From positions 186,001-250,000 of the forward strand of contig CAZGQM010000004.1 of NCBI GenBank assembly GCA_964528055.1: a DNA stretch of 64,000 bases, in the 5' to 3' direction. A model generated the notes under the pieces. The model did no database searches. It was not told where the DNA came from and worked only from the letters and a program-made list of their open reading frames with translations. This DNA comes from Geoanaerobacter sp964528055 (GTDB lineage Bacteria > Desulfobacterota > Desulfuromonadia > Geobacterales > DSM-12255). Positions 35,276-44,051 of the stretch are shown here, piece after piece (position 1 is the first letter of the stretch; each line of letters begins with the position of its first letter). Both the position numbers and the translations under genes were made by a program.

Positions 35276-36468
35276 GCCTGAACCTCCTCTAGTATTCCTG
35301 CCAGGATTCCGATCATCTCGTTCACCTCCTGCTTGGAGACAACCAGCGGCGGCACAAAACGGAGCACCGTATCATGGGTAACATTCAGAAGCAGCCCTCG
35401 CTCGTGCCCTTTCTTGACTATCTCAGCTGCAGGGATGGAGAGCCCCATGCCGATCATCAGGCCGATTCCGCGGACATCGATGATAACCGGGAACTTTTTC
35501 TTCAGCCCCTCCAGCTCGCCCATCAGGTACTCGCCCATCTCCTCGGCCCTGTTGAGCAGGCCATCCTCCAGCAGGCTCCTTACCGTTGCAATCGCCGCTG
35601 CAGTAACCAGCGGATTCCCGCCAAAGGTGGAGCCGTGGGTACCGGGGGTAAAGGCTTCGGCATACTTGTCCTTTGACAGCATGGTGCCTATGGGAGCCCC
35701 TCCTGCTAAGGCCTTGGCAAGGGTCATTATGTCCGGGGCAACGCCGAAATGCTCATAGGCAAACATGCTGCCGGTTCGTCCCATGCCGACCTGCACCTCG
35801 TCAAAGATCAGGAGGAGGTTATGCTCGTCGCAGATCTTGCGGACTGACTGGAAATAGCCCTCTGAAGGGATATTTACCCCCCCTTCACCCTGGATCGGCT
35901 CTAGCATGACCGCACAGGTATTTGCGGTAACAGCCGCTTCGAGTGCTGCAGCATCATTGAAGGGAACATGCCTGAAACCGTGCAGCAGAGGATCGAAGAA
36001 TTTCTGCACCTTCTCCTGACCGGTTGCCGAAACGGTTGCCATGGTCCGTCCATGGAAGGAATCGGTGGCTGTCAGGATCTCGTAACGTTCCGGTCCGAAG
36101 GTATCACGGCTGTATTTCCGGGCCAGCTTGATGGCTGCCTCGTTGGCCTCTGCCCCGCTGTTACAGAAGAACGCCTTGTCTGCAAACGAGTGACTGCAGA
36201 GGAGCTCTGCAAGCTCTATCTGCTGTGGGATCTGGTAGTAGTTCGAACAGTGGATCAGTGTCGCAGCCTGATCCTGAATCGCCTTCACGACTCTTGGATG
36301 GCAATGCCCCAGATTGTTCACCGCCACGCCGGCAAGAAAATCGAGGTAGCGCTTGCCGTCGGCATCCCAGAGCTCGCACCCTCGACCTTTTACCGGAACT
36401 ATCGGGTAGCGGCCGTAGGTCTTCATGATGTATCTGTCTGATTTCTCAATCCACTGCGCTGAATTCAA
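35272..36468 (-). CDS. argD: Acetylornithine aminotransferase
   Basis: PLP enzyme forming N-acetylornithine. 398 residues from a TTG at 36468 (LNSAQWIEKSDRYIMKTYGRYP). This start overlaps the argB stop (TTGA) and has GGAGA 9 nt upstream, inside argB. A frame extending to 36588 is only the shadow of argB. Family landmarks are YLDFLAGVAVNNLGHCHP, the IFDEVQVGMGRTG cofactor region and the PLP-lysine segment MTLAKALAGGAPIG. Confidence 0.96.
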   Translation of the reverse strand: MNSAQWIEKSDRYIMKTYGRYPIVPVKGRGCELWDADGKRYLDFLAGVAVNNLGHCHPRVVKAIQDQAATLIHCSNYYQIPQQIELAELLCSHSFADKAFFCNSGAEANEAAIKLARKYSRDTFGPERYEILTATDSFHGRTMATVSATGQEKVQKFFDPLLHGFRHVPFNDAAALEAAVTANTCAVMLEPIQGEGGVNIPSEGYFQSVRKICDEHNLLLIFDEVQVGMGRTGSMFAYEHFGVAPDIMTLAKALAGGAPIGTMLSKDKYAEAFTPGTHGSTFGGNPLVTAAAIATVRSLLEDGLLNRAEEMGEYLMGELEGLKKKFPVIIDVRGIGLMIGMGLSIPAAEIVKKGHERGLLLNVTHDTVLRFVPPLVVSKQEVNEMIGILAGILEEVQA

Positions 36469-37343
36469 TTTTTTATCTCCGTTCCTATGCCGACATCGGT
36501 GAATATCTCCAGCAACACCGCATGCAGCACCCTGCCGTCGATGATGTGAGCCTTCTTGACACCTGCCTTCAATGCGTCGACGCAGCACTCGACCTTGGGG
36601 ATCATTCCTCCCGAGATGGTGGAGTCATCCACGAGACGAGGTACGTCGGCCAGGGCTATGCTGGTAAGCAGCTTACCGCTCTTGTCTTTGACCCCTTCCA
36701 CATCGGTGAGAAGGATCAGTTTTTCAGCTTTGAGCGCCCCGGCCACACGTCCGGCGACAAGATCGGCATTTATGTTGTAGCTCTCGCCGTTAACTCCAAC
36801 CCCTACAGGCGCGATCACCGGCAGGAATTTACCATGCTCAAGGGTCTGGATCAGCTCCTGGTTGACCTTAATCACGTTTCCGACGTACCCGATGTCTACC
36901 ATCTCAACGGACCCGTCATCTCCCCTAACCTCCTGAAGGAGTTTCTCGCAGAGCAGCAGGGTGCCGTCCTTGCCGGATAGTCCGACAGCCCGGCCTCCAT
37001 GCTGGTTAAGATACCCGACAACCTCCTTGTTTACCTGACCGGTCAGCACCATCTCGACTACCGACATGGTCTGGCTATCGGTAACGCGCATCCCCTTCAC
37101 GAACTCCGAAACGATGCCGTAGCGCTTGAGGGTCTCGTTGATCTGCGGACCTCCCCCATGAACCACGACGACATTTATGCCGAGGGATTTGAGAAGGATC
37201 ACGTCAAGGGCGAACGACTCCTTGAGTGCCTCATCTGCCATGGCATGCCCACCGTATTTAATAACGATGGTCTTGCCGGAGAAACGCCTGATGTAGGGCA
37301 GTGCCTCCATGAGGTTGTTGGCTTTTTGGATAAGGTGCTGCAT
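36465..37343 (-). CDS. argB: Acetylglutamate kinase
   Basis: Phosphorylates N-acetylglutamate, usually the arginine-controlled step. 292 residues with KYGGHAM, VVVHGGGPQIN and NADLVAGRVAGALKAEKLILLTD-type ligand loops (shown here by key parts). The N-terminal helix MQHLIQKANNLMEALPYIRRF is of the kind found in hexameric, arginine-inhibited enzymes, which suggests feedback control. First gene of argBDFG. Confidence 0.98.
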   Translation of the reverse strand: MQHLIQKANNLMEALPYIRRFSGKTIVIKYGGHAMADEALKESFALDVILLKSLGINVVVVHGGGPQINETLKRYGIVSEFVKGMRVTDSQTMSVVEMVLTGQVNKEVVGYLNQHGGRAVGLSGKDGTLLLCEKLLQEVRGDDGSVEMVDIGYVGNVIKVNQELIQTLEHGKFLPVIAPVGVGVNGESYNINADLVAGRVAGALKAEKLILLTDVEGVKDKSGKLLTSIALADVPRLVDDSTISGGMIPKVECCVDALKAGVKKAHIIDGRVLHAVLLEIFTDVGIGTEIKN

Positions 37344-37385
37344 GAAGGCTCCGTAGGGGAAAAGAATGCACGATGAGAATGCGCT

Positions 37386-37413
37386 ACTATAGCAGAATAG
37401 TGCGAATTATCAA
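37386..37413 (-). promoter_or_regulatory. Sigma-70 promoter of the argBDFG operon
   Basis: Minus strand TTGATA (37408-37413), 16-nt spacer, TATAGT (37386-37391), about 43 nt before the argB ATG. No ArgR box was identified. Confidence 0.6.
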
Positions 37414-37461
37414 CCTGAAAGAGGGGATTAGGAGGGGTTGCTCAGGGGAAAGCGGGCTATT

Positions 37462-38574
37462 TCAGCTTTGCAAGGCAGGGATACTGATAACGACCATGGT
37501 CCCCTTGTCCTGTTCGCTCTCTATGCTGATGGTCCCGCCGTGAAGGCGGATAAATTCCCTGGCATAGTAGAGCCCGAGACCAAAACCGCGCACCTGGCCG
37601 GTTTGGGCGGGATCGACCTGATAGAACTTTTCAAAGACCTTGGGAAGGTCTTCGCGCGCTATGCCGACCCCGGTGTCGCTTACCTGAATGAGATACCGGC
37701 TGTCTGACTGCCTGAGCGAGATGGAAACAGTGCCGTTTTCGCCCGAGAACTTGTAGGCATTTTCGATGACCTGACGCATGGCAAAACTCAGTTTTTCACG
37801 ATCTACGGCAATGGAAGGGAGTTGATCAAGGTCGAGATTGGTCTGCAGGTCCCCCTTGCCGAGCGCACCTTTTGACTCGGTAATAGCCTGCATGATGAGA
37901 GTCGTTATGTCACACAATTCAACCCGCAGACTCTCGCCGTTTACCATGACCTTGCTGAAGGTCAGCAGTTCCGCAACGAGTCGTTCCAGATAACAGGCCT
38001 CATTGTAGACCATCTTCACGTTCTCCCGACTGGAGTCGTCTTCAGGATCGTACAGACCGGATGCCAGATTCTGGAGAAAAAGGGAAATAGCAGTAATGGG
38101 GGTACGAAATTTATGGGATACGAGGGAAAGGAAGTTGGTTTTGAGCCGGTCGAGATTCCGGAGGCTTGCAACCTCCTCCTTTAGCTCCTTTTTTACCAGC
38201 GCCTTGTCCACTGCGGTCTTCAGCTGAAGCAGGTTGAGAGGCTTGGCGATAAAGTCGTCGGCATCAGCCTTCAGTGCATTGAGGATGACATCCTTTTCAG
38301 CAAAGCCGGTCATGATTAGGACCACAGAGGTCGGATCAATGTCCTTGATTCGCTTAAGGAGTTCGATACCGTTCATTTTCGGCATCATTACATCAGAGAG
38401 AATTACGTCAACACCACCCTTTTCAAAGAGGGCAAGTGCCTCATCGCCATCGGCTGCCACAAGCACCTGATATCCCTTGAGTGCCCTGCTGCAGAGATCG
38501 CGGATGATTGCCTCGTCATCGACGATGAGGATGGTTTTTGCCGGTTGGTCGCTGGTGTGCAGAGGAGGTGCCAT
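37462..38574 (-). CDS. Receiver-histidine kinase protein (REC-HisKA-HATPase) with altered H-box
   Basis: 370 residues, soluble. The receiver has Asp61 (VILSDVMMPKMNG) and the MTGFAEKD/AKP switch region. The HisKA domain has His154 in FLSLVSHKFRTPITAI, and the HATPase domain has VIENAYKFSGENG, DTGVGIAREDLPKVFEKF and GFGLGLYYAREFI. The residue after the phospho-accepting His is Lys155 instead of the usual Glu/Asp, which may weaken autophosphorylation or phosphatase activity. It starts 27 nt after the alaS stop, so it is likely co-transcribed with alaS. Confidence 0.9.
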   Translation of the reverse strand: MAPPLHTSDQPAKTILIVDDEAIIRDLCSRALKGYQVLVAADGDEALALFEKGGVDVILSDVMMPKMNGIELLKRIKDIDPTSVVLIMTGFAEKDVILNALKADADDFIAKPLNLLQLKTAVDKALVKKELKEEVASLRNLDRLKTNFLSLVSHKFRTPITAISLFLQNLASGLYDPEDDSSRENVKMVYNEACYLERLVAELLTFSKVMVNGESLRVELCDITTLIMQAITESKGALGKGDLQTNLDLDQLPSIAVDREKLSFAMRQVIENAYKFSGENGTVSISLRQSDSRYLIQVSDTGVGIAREDLPKVFEKFYQVDPAQTGQVRGFGLGLYYAREFIRLHGGTISIESEQDKGTMVVISIPALQS

Positions 38575-38601
38575 GGTGCCTCGTGATTTGCATGCCGTAT
38601 T

Positions 38602-41238
38602 TTAGCTCTGTTCGATCAGCCCGGCTGCCTTTTCAATGGCTTCAGGCAGATTTTCAGGCAAGCTGCCGCCTGCCTGTGCGAGTTCCGGCTTGCCGCCCCC
38701 GCTTCCTCCGACTATCGGTGCCAGTTGACGGATCAGGTCGCCAGCCTTGAAGCGCCCGGTCAGATCCTTGGTTACAGCCACAAGGAGATGTGCCTTCCCG
38801 TCGTTTTCAGCACCAAGCACCACTATTCCGGAGCCGAGCCTGTCCTTCATGGAATCGGCAAGTTCTCGAAGCCCCTTGGGGTCTTTTATCGCAACCTTCA
38901 CAGAGAGCAGCTTCACCCCGCCAACCTCTCTCACTCCAGCCATAAGATCAGCTGATTGGGATGCGTTCAGTTTTCCCTGAAGAGCGTCTATCTCGCGCTG
39001 CATCTCTCTCTGGCGAATAATCAGCCTCTCAATCTTCTCCGTAGGGTCTGCGCCTTCAGACTTGAGGAGTGAAGCTATTCGACGCTGACCCTCTTCAAGC
39101 TCCTGCACGTAGCGGATCGCACCGATCCCCGTAAGGGCCTCGATTCTGCGAACACCTGCAGCAATCCCGGCCTCGCTCACGATCTTGAACATACCGATAT
39201 CACCTGCTGCCCGGACATGCGTCCCACCGCAGAGCTCCATGCTTACTTCGCCTACCCTGACAACACGGACCCGGTCGCCGTATTTTTCACCGAAAAGGGC
39301 GGTGGCACCACTCTCCATGGCCTCAGCCACCTCCATCTCCCGTGAGATGACATCCGAATTTTCCATGATGTAGCTGTTCACCAGCTCTTCGACTTGCGAA
39401 ATTTCCTTGTCAGTCATGGCTGCGAAGTGGGTAAAATCGAACCGGAGCCGATCAGGATTTACCAGAGAGCCTGACTGCTTGACATGATCTCCCAGAACCT
39501 GGCGCAGCACAGACTGAAGCAGATGCGTAGCCGTATGGTTGCGTGCTGTGGAACTCCTTTCCGGAACCCCTACCTTAAGGTCTGCAGCATCACCAAGACG
39601 GAGAGTCCCTTGCTGTATAACTGCACGATGGACAGTCAGGTCAGGGAACGGCTTGCTGCTTGATTTCACAACCAGATGGGCTGAACCGGTTGATATGGTG
39701 CCGGTGTCTCCGGACTGTCCACCGGACTCCCCGTAGAACGGTGTACTGTCGGTAATGACATCAACCTCATCACCTGCATACGCCTCCGAGAGAGTCTGAC
39801 CCTCCTTGATGAGGGCAATAATGGTCCCGTAGGCTGCCTTCTCGTCATAGCCGACAAAGCGGGTTCGGAGCCCCTGGTTATGAAGCGTCTTGTGGATGGA
39901 GGCTATCCCTTCTTCCCCGGAACCTTTCCAATGCTCACGAGCCAGCTCCCGCTGTCGATCCATACAAGCCTCAAAGCCGACCTCATCAAGGGAAAAGCCC
40001 TCGGCAGCGACAATATCTGCAGTCAGGTCCATGGGAAAACCAAAGGTATCATAAAGACGAAAGATGGTTTCGCCCGGCACTACCTGCTTGCCTCCCTTTT
40101 TTAGTGCAGCGACCTCATCATTGAGTATGGCAAGCCCCCGGTCAAGAGTCTCGGCAAAGCGCTCCTCCTCTGCCCGTATGACCTTTTTTACGTACTCCTC
40201 GCGCTCAAGAAGCTCAGGAAATGCATCTCCAAGCAGGCCATTAACCGCGTCAACCGTCCGATAGAGAACCGGCTGGGCAAAGCCGAGCATCTTGGCGTGC
40301 CGGGCTGCACGCCGCATTATACGTCTCAGGACATAACCGCGCCCCTCGTTGGATGGAAGCACCCCGTCGCAGATCAGAAAGGTGACTGCCCGAGCATGAT
40401 CGGCAATCACCCGCATGGAGACACTATCCTTTTCATCTTCTCCGTAGCTCTTGCCGGAGAGTTTTTCAACATATCTGATTATCCCCTGGAGCAGGTCGGT
40501 GTCATAGTTGGACTTCACCCCCTGCATTACTGCGGAGATCCGCTCCAGTCCCATACCGGTGTCCACCGAGGGCTTGGGCAGCGGTGTGAGGGTGCCGTCA
40601 GCAGATCGGTCGAACTGCATGAAGACATTGTTCCAGATCTCCATGTAGCGGTCACAATCGCAGCCAACCGCACACTCAGGCTTGCCGCACCCCACCCCCG
40701 GACCGTTATCCCAGAATATCTCGGTGCAGGGGCCGCAGGGGCCGGTGTCACCCATGGACCAGAAGTTGTCCTTTTCGCCGAAGCGGTAGATCCGCTCCCG
40801 GGGGACCCCCTCCTGTTGGTGCCAGATCTCCGCAGCCTCATCGTCATCGGTATAGACGGTCACATAGAGGTGCTCCTTGTCCAGCTTCAGCTCTTGGGTC
40901 AAAAACTCCCAGGCATAGGCGATTGCCTCTTTCTTGAAGTAATCGCCAAAGGAAAAGTTCCCCAGCATCTCGAAAAAGGTGTGATGCCGCGCCGTCCGCC
41001 CCACATTTTCCAGATCGTTGTGTTTTCCGCCTGCCCGCACACACTTCTGGGAACTGCATGCCCGGACGTACTCTCGTTTTTCCATTCCGAGGAAGCAGTC
41101 CTTGAACTGGTTCATTCCGGCATTGGTAAAGAGAAGCGTTGGATCATTGTGGGGAATCAGTCCTGAACTTGGGACTACCGTATGCCCGCGCTCACGAAAG
41201 AATGTAAGGAAACGGGCTCTGAGCTCTTTGCCTGTCAT
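38602..41238 (-). CDS. alaS: Alanyl-tRNA synthetase
   Basis: Charges tRNA-Ala and edits Ser/Gly mischarging. 878 residues, full length. The class II catalytic domain has FLTFFRERGHTVVPSSGLIPHNDPTLLFTNAGM (shown by start and end), the tRNA-binding middle is complete, and the editing domain has zinc residues HTATH near residue 566 and CGGTH near 668. The C-terminal oligomerisation domain ends IVGGSGGGKPELAQAGG. It lies 56 nt after recX. Confidence 0.99.
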   Translation of the reverse strand: MTGKELRARFLTFFRERGHTVVPSSGLIPHNDPTLLFTNAGMNQFKDCFLGMEKREYVRACSSQKCVRAGGKHNDLENVGRTARHHTFFEMLGNFSFGDYFKKEAIAYAWEFLTQELKLDKEHLYVTVYTDDDEAAEIWHQQEGVPRERIYRFGEKDNFWSMGDTGPCGPCTEIFWDNGPGVGCGKPECAVGCDCDRYMEIWNNVFMQFDRSADGTLTPLPKPSVDTGMGLERISAVMQGVKSNYDTDLLQGIIRYVEKLSGKSYGEDEKDSVSMRVIADHARAVTFLICDGVLPSNEGRGYVLRRIMRRAARHAKMLGFAQPVLYRTVDAVNGLLGDAFPELLEREEYVKKVIRAEEERFAETLDRGLAILNDEVAALKKGGKQVVPGETIFRLYDTFGFPMDLTADIVAAEGFSLDEVGFEACMDRQRELAREHWKGSGEEGIASIHKTLHNQGLRTRFVGYDEKAAYGTIIALIKEGQTLSEAYAGDEVDVITDSTPFYGESGGQSGDTGTISTGSAHLVVKSSSKPFPDLTVHRAVIQQGTLRLGDAADLKVGVPERSSTARNHTATHLLQSVLRQVLGDHVKQSGSLVNPDRLRFDFTHFAAMTDKEISQVEELVNSYIMENSDVISREMEVAEAMESGATALFGEKYGDRVRVVRVGEVSMELCGGTHVRAAGDIGMFKIVSEAGIAAGVRRIEALTGIGAIRYVQELEEGQRRIASLLKSEGADPTEKIERLIIRQREMQREIDALQGKLNASQSADLMAGVREVGGVKLLSVKVAIKDPKGLRELADSMKDRLGSGIVVLGAENDGKAHLLVAVTKDLTGRFKAGDLIRQLAPIVGGSGGGKPELAQAGGSLPENLPEAIEKAAGLIEQS

Positions 41239-41294
41239 TGGTAAACCTCAGTATCTTGAAATGTGAATCTGAGACGTCCGACGAAAATAACTTC

Positions 41295-41762
41295 CTACTC
41301 GTCTGTTGTGCCTCGAAAGAAGGCCAGTATAGCATTGGCCGAAAAACCGCGTCTCTGGAGAAAGCCGAATATTCGTCTCTTTTCCCTGTCTGTTGCCTTG
41401 AACGTGTTAAATCCCGGGAATCGTTGATCCGCTAGTGCTCGGATAGTTGACGATTCATTGTGGTCTGCCGCCAGCTCCGCAACCACTTCTGATGCCAGAG
41501 TTGCGTCGACCCCCCGCTGTTGCAGTTCGTGTCTGAGTCGAAGCCCAAAGCAGCGACCTGATGCCAGCGAAGCCTCCGCCCACCTCTTTGCGAATCGACG
41601 GTCGTCGAGAAACCCCTTATCAAGAAGCCACACGATAATCCCGTCGCAGCTTTCGGTTCGGAAGCCCCGTTGAAGGAGCTTCCTTTTCAGTTCCGCCGCA
41701 CTATGATCCCGTCGAGCAAGCAGACGGACTGCACAGTCGCGAACCTTTACCAACTCATCCAT
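41295..41762 (-). CDS. recX: Regulatory protein RecX
   Basis: Inhibitor/modulator of RecA filaments. 155 residues, helical, with the repeated RecX pattern (LLARRDHSAAELKRKLLQRGF, WLLDKGFLDDRRFAKRWAEA, LRHELQQRGVDATLASEVV, by parts). Its ATG overlaps the pilT stop by 1 nt (TGATG), so it is translated with pilT. It is separated from recA by pilT. Confidence 0.93.
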   Translation of the reverse strand: MDELVKVRDCAVRLLARRDHSAAELKRKLLQRGFRTESCDGIIVWLLDKGFLDDRRFAKRWAEASLASGRCFGLRLRHELQQRGVDATLASEVVAELAADHNESSTIRALADQRFPGFNTFKATDREKRRIFGFLQRRGFSANAILAFFRGTTDE

Positions 41763-42925
41763 CAGAACTTCTCTATCGTGATCTTCCCGTCCTCTCCTGG
41801 CTCTTCTTCAGGAGGCTGCTCCTTGGTGAATTGATCCCAGCTTGCGTTGGAGGTTGAAGATATACCAGAAACCTTCAGAGCAAAGTCGTCTGGGTTTGAT
41901 GACTGTCGCATCGCCTCTTCGTATGAGATCAGCTTGCTGGTATAGAGCTGCATGAGCGACTGGTCAAAGGTCTGCATACCGTAGGAGATAACCCCCTGTG
42001 CAATCGCCTCGGTGATCTGCTTGGTCTTAAGCTCATCGTCGATGCATTCACGAATCCTTGCAGTCCCTAGCAACACCTCAACCGCCGGCACACGCCCCTT
42101 GCCATCGGCCCTCGGCACCAGTCGCTGGGAAATAACCGCCTTTATGACAGATGAGAGTTGCGTCCTTACCTGTCGCTGATGGTAGGCAGGAAATACCGAG
42201 ATGATCCGGTTTACGGTCTCTGTTGCATCCAGGGTGTGAAGTGTCGACATCACAAGATGCCCTGTTTCTGCAGCGGACATGGCAGTCTCTATGGTTTCAA
42301 GGTCGCGCATCTCGCCTACGAGTATGACGTCGGGGTCCTGACGGAGTGAACTCTTCAGGGCTGTTGCGAAAGAGGAGGTATCGAATCCGACTTCCCGCTG
42401 GCTGATGATGCTCTTTTTGTCCCGGTGCAGGAACTCCACCGGATCCTCGATGGTAATGATATTAGATGTCCGATGATCGTTAATATAATCGATCATTGCA
42501 GCCAGGGTAGAAGACTTGCCGCTGCCAGTGGTGCCGGTAACCAGGATCAGGCCGCGCTCCTCGCAGGCAATCTTTTTCAGAACCGGTGGCAGGTTAAGGG
42601 CATCAAGAGAAGGGATATTGAAGGGTATGGAGCGAAAGACCATGGCCGTTGAGCCACGCTGGGAATAGACGCTTACCCGGAATCGTCCGAGACCCGGAAC
42701 TCCGTAGGCAAGGTCAGCCTCGGAATTCTGGGCAAACTGCATCTTCTGGCGCTCGTTCATGATACTTGCAGAGAGCTCGGCAATATTATCCGGCGTCAGG
42801 CGCGGGGCATTTGGTATTGGGTGCAGTTTGCCGTCGATCCTGACAATGGGAGGCTGTCCTCCCTTGAAATGGATGTCGGATCCCCGAGCCTTGACTGCTG
42901 TAGAAAGAATTTCGTTGAGGGTCAT
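41762..42925 (-). CDS. pilT: PilT-family type IV pilus retraction ATPase
   Basis: Hexameric motor that disassembles pili. 387 residues. It has the Walker A motif TGTTGSGKSSTLAAMID, the Asp box TIEDPVEFLH, Walker B DVILVGEMRDLET and the His box GHLVMSTLHT. The AIRNLIRE motif of classical PilT is not seen; instead the protein ends in an extended acidic tail (SYEEAMRQSSNPDDFALKV then about 35 residues), so it may be one of several PilT paralogues or PilU-like. It lies between recA and recX. Confidence 0.93.
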   Translation of the reverse strand: MTLNEILSTAVKARGSDIHFKGGQPPIVRIDGKLHPIPNAPRLTPDNIAELSASIMNERQKMQFAQNSEADLAYGVPGLGRFRVSVYSQRGSTAMVFRSIPFNIPSLDALNLPPVLKKIACEERGLILVTGTTGSGKSSTLAAMIDYINDHRTSNIITIEDPVEFLHRDKKSIISQREVGFDTSSFATALKSSLRQDPDVILVGEMRDLETIETAMSAAETGHLVMSTLHTLDATETVNRIISVFPAYHQRQVRTQLSSVIKAVISQRLVPRADGKGRVPAVEVLLGTARIRECIDDELKTKQITEAIAQGVISYGMQTFDQSLMQLYTSKLISYEEAMRQSSNPDDFALKVSGISSTSNASWDQFTKEQPPEEEPGEDGKITIEKF

Positions 42926-42953
42926 GCCATCTCCTGCTAGGTTCCTATCCCCG

Positions 42954-43943
42954 CTACTGAGCTATCTGAGCACGTAACGACGACTCTATTTCAGCGAGGG
43001 CTTCCGGGTGCTCCCGAAGATAGACCCTGGCATTTTCACGACCTTGACCGATCCGTTCCTTGCCGTATGAATACCATGCGCCGCTCTTCTCAACAATAGT
43101 ACGGTCGACCGCCAAGTCAAGGACGTCCCCCTCGCGAGAGATCCCTTCGCCATACAGGATGTCAAACTCAACCTCTTTGAACGGAGGGGCAACCTTGTTT
43201 TTCACAACCTTGACCCTTGTGCGCGACCCTATCACCTCGTCCCCCTTTTTCAGGGCAGCGATCTTGCGGATATCCATCCGAACCGAAGCATAGAATTTCA
43301 GGGCGTTCCCACCTGTTGTGGTCTCCGGGTTCCCAAACATCACTCCGATCTTCATCCGAATCTGATTAATAAAGATGACACAGCAATTCGACTTGCTGAT
43401 AATACCGGTCAATTTCCGCAGAGCCTGGGACATGAGACGTGCCTGGAGCCCCATGTGGGAATCACCCATATCCCCTTCAATCTCGGCCTTGGGAACCAGA
43501 GCTGCAACCGAGTCGATCACCAGAACATCGATGGCACCGCTTCTCACCAGCATTTCGGTAATTTCTAGCGCCTGTTCGCCGGTGTCAGGCTGAGAAACCA
43601 GCAGATCATCGGTCTTGACCCCGAGTTTTCTGGCGTAGCCTATGTCCAGAGCATGTTCAGCATCAATAAATGCAGCGATCCCCCCCAGCTTCTGGGCCTC
43701 GGCAACGATATGCAGTGCAAGTGTGGTCTTACCCGACGATTCTGGCCCAAAGACCTCCACAACTCTGCCACGGGGTACACCGCCTACACCGAGAGCAATG
43801 TCCAGCGACAGTGCACCTGTGGATATTGCGGCAACATCCGGCAGTGGCTCGTCGTTTCCGAGCCTCATGATCGCTCCCTTGCCGAACTGCTTTTCTATCT
43901 GACTAAGTGCCAGGTCTATCGCCTTTTCGCGGTCGCTCATCAT
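42954..43943 (-). CDS. recA: Recombinase RecA
   Basis: DNA strand-exchange protein and LexA co-protease. 329 residues from the ATG at 43943 (MMSDREKAIDLALSQIEKQFGKG). The ribosome site AAGGGAG lies 5 nt upstream; the adjacent ATG at 43940 is equally possible. Walker A is GPESSGKTT, and the DNA-binding loops (MGLQARLMSQALRKL, NQIRMKIGVMFGNPETTTGG) are intact. The C-terminal acidic tail seen in many RecAs is short or absent. A longer frame to 44045 crosses the promoter and is rejected. Confidence 0.98.
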   Translation of the reverse strand: MMSDREKAIDLALSQIEKQFGKGAIMRLGNDEPLPDVAAISTGALSLDIALGVGGVPRGRVVEVFGPESSGKTTLALHIVAEAQKLGGIAAFIDAEHALDIGYARKLGVKTDDLLVSQPDTGEQALEITEMLVRSGAIDVLVIDSVAALVPKAEIEGDMGDSHMGLQARLMSQALRKLTGIISKSNCCVIFINQIRMKIGVMFGNPETTTGGNALKFYASVRMDIRKIAALKKGDEVIGSRTRVKVVKNKVAPPFKEVEFDILYGEGISREGDVLDLAVDRTIVEKSGAWYSYGKERIGQGRENARVYLREHPEALAEIESSLRAQIAQ

Positions 43944-43994
43944 GTATTCTCCCTTGGATTTATCACTGCTCTGGCTGTAAAAGAGTGTCTGGAC

Positions 43995-44023
43995 TGATAG
44001 CACAGATACTGCCGGTTTTTCAA
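43995..44023 (-). promoter_or_regulatory. Putative promoter of recA
   Basis: Minus strand TTGAAA (44018-44023), 17-nt spacer, CTATCA (43995-44000), 52 nt before the ATG. I did not find a LexA box that I could defend. Confidence 0.45.
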
Positions 44024-44051
44024 GTTCTCTTTGGTATCGCAACAACGCTGA

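Noticed and set aside
36469..36588. N-terminal extension of argD
   Set aside because: It is argB read in another frame (an Arg/His/Cys-rich nonsense peptide). The TTG at 36468 overlaps the argB stop and has a ribosome site.
40297..41166. 289-codon plus-strand frame opposite alaS
   Set aside because: Shadow of a GC-rich conserved gene; the minus-strand product is a perfect alanyl-tRNA synthetase and the plus product has no recognisable feature.
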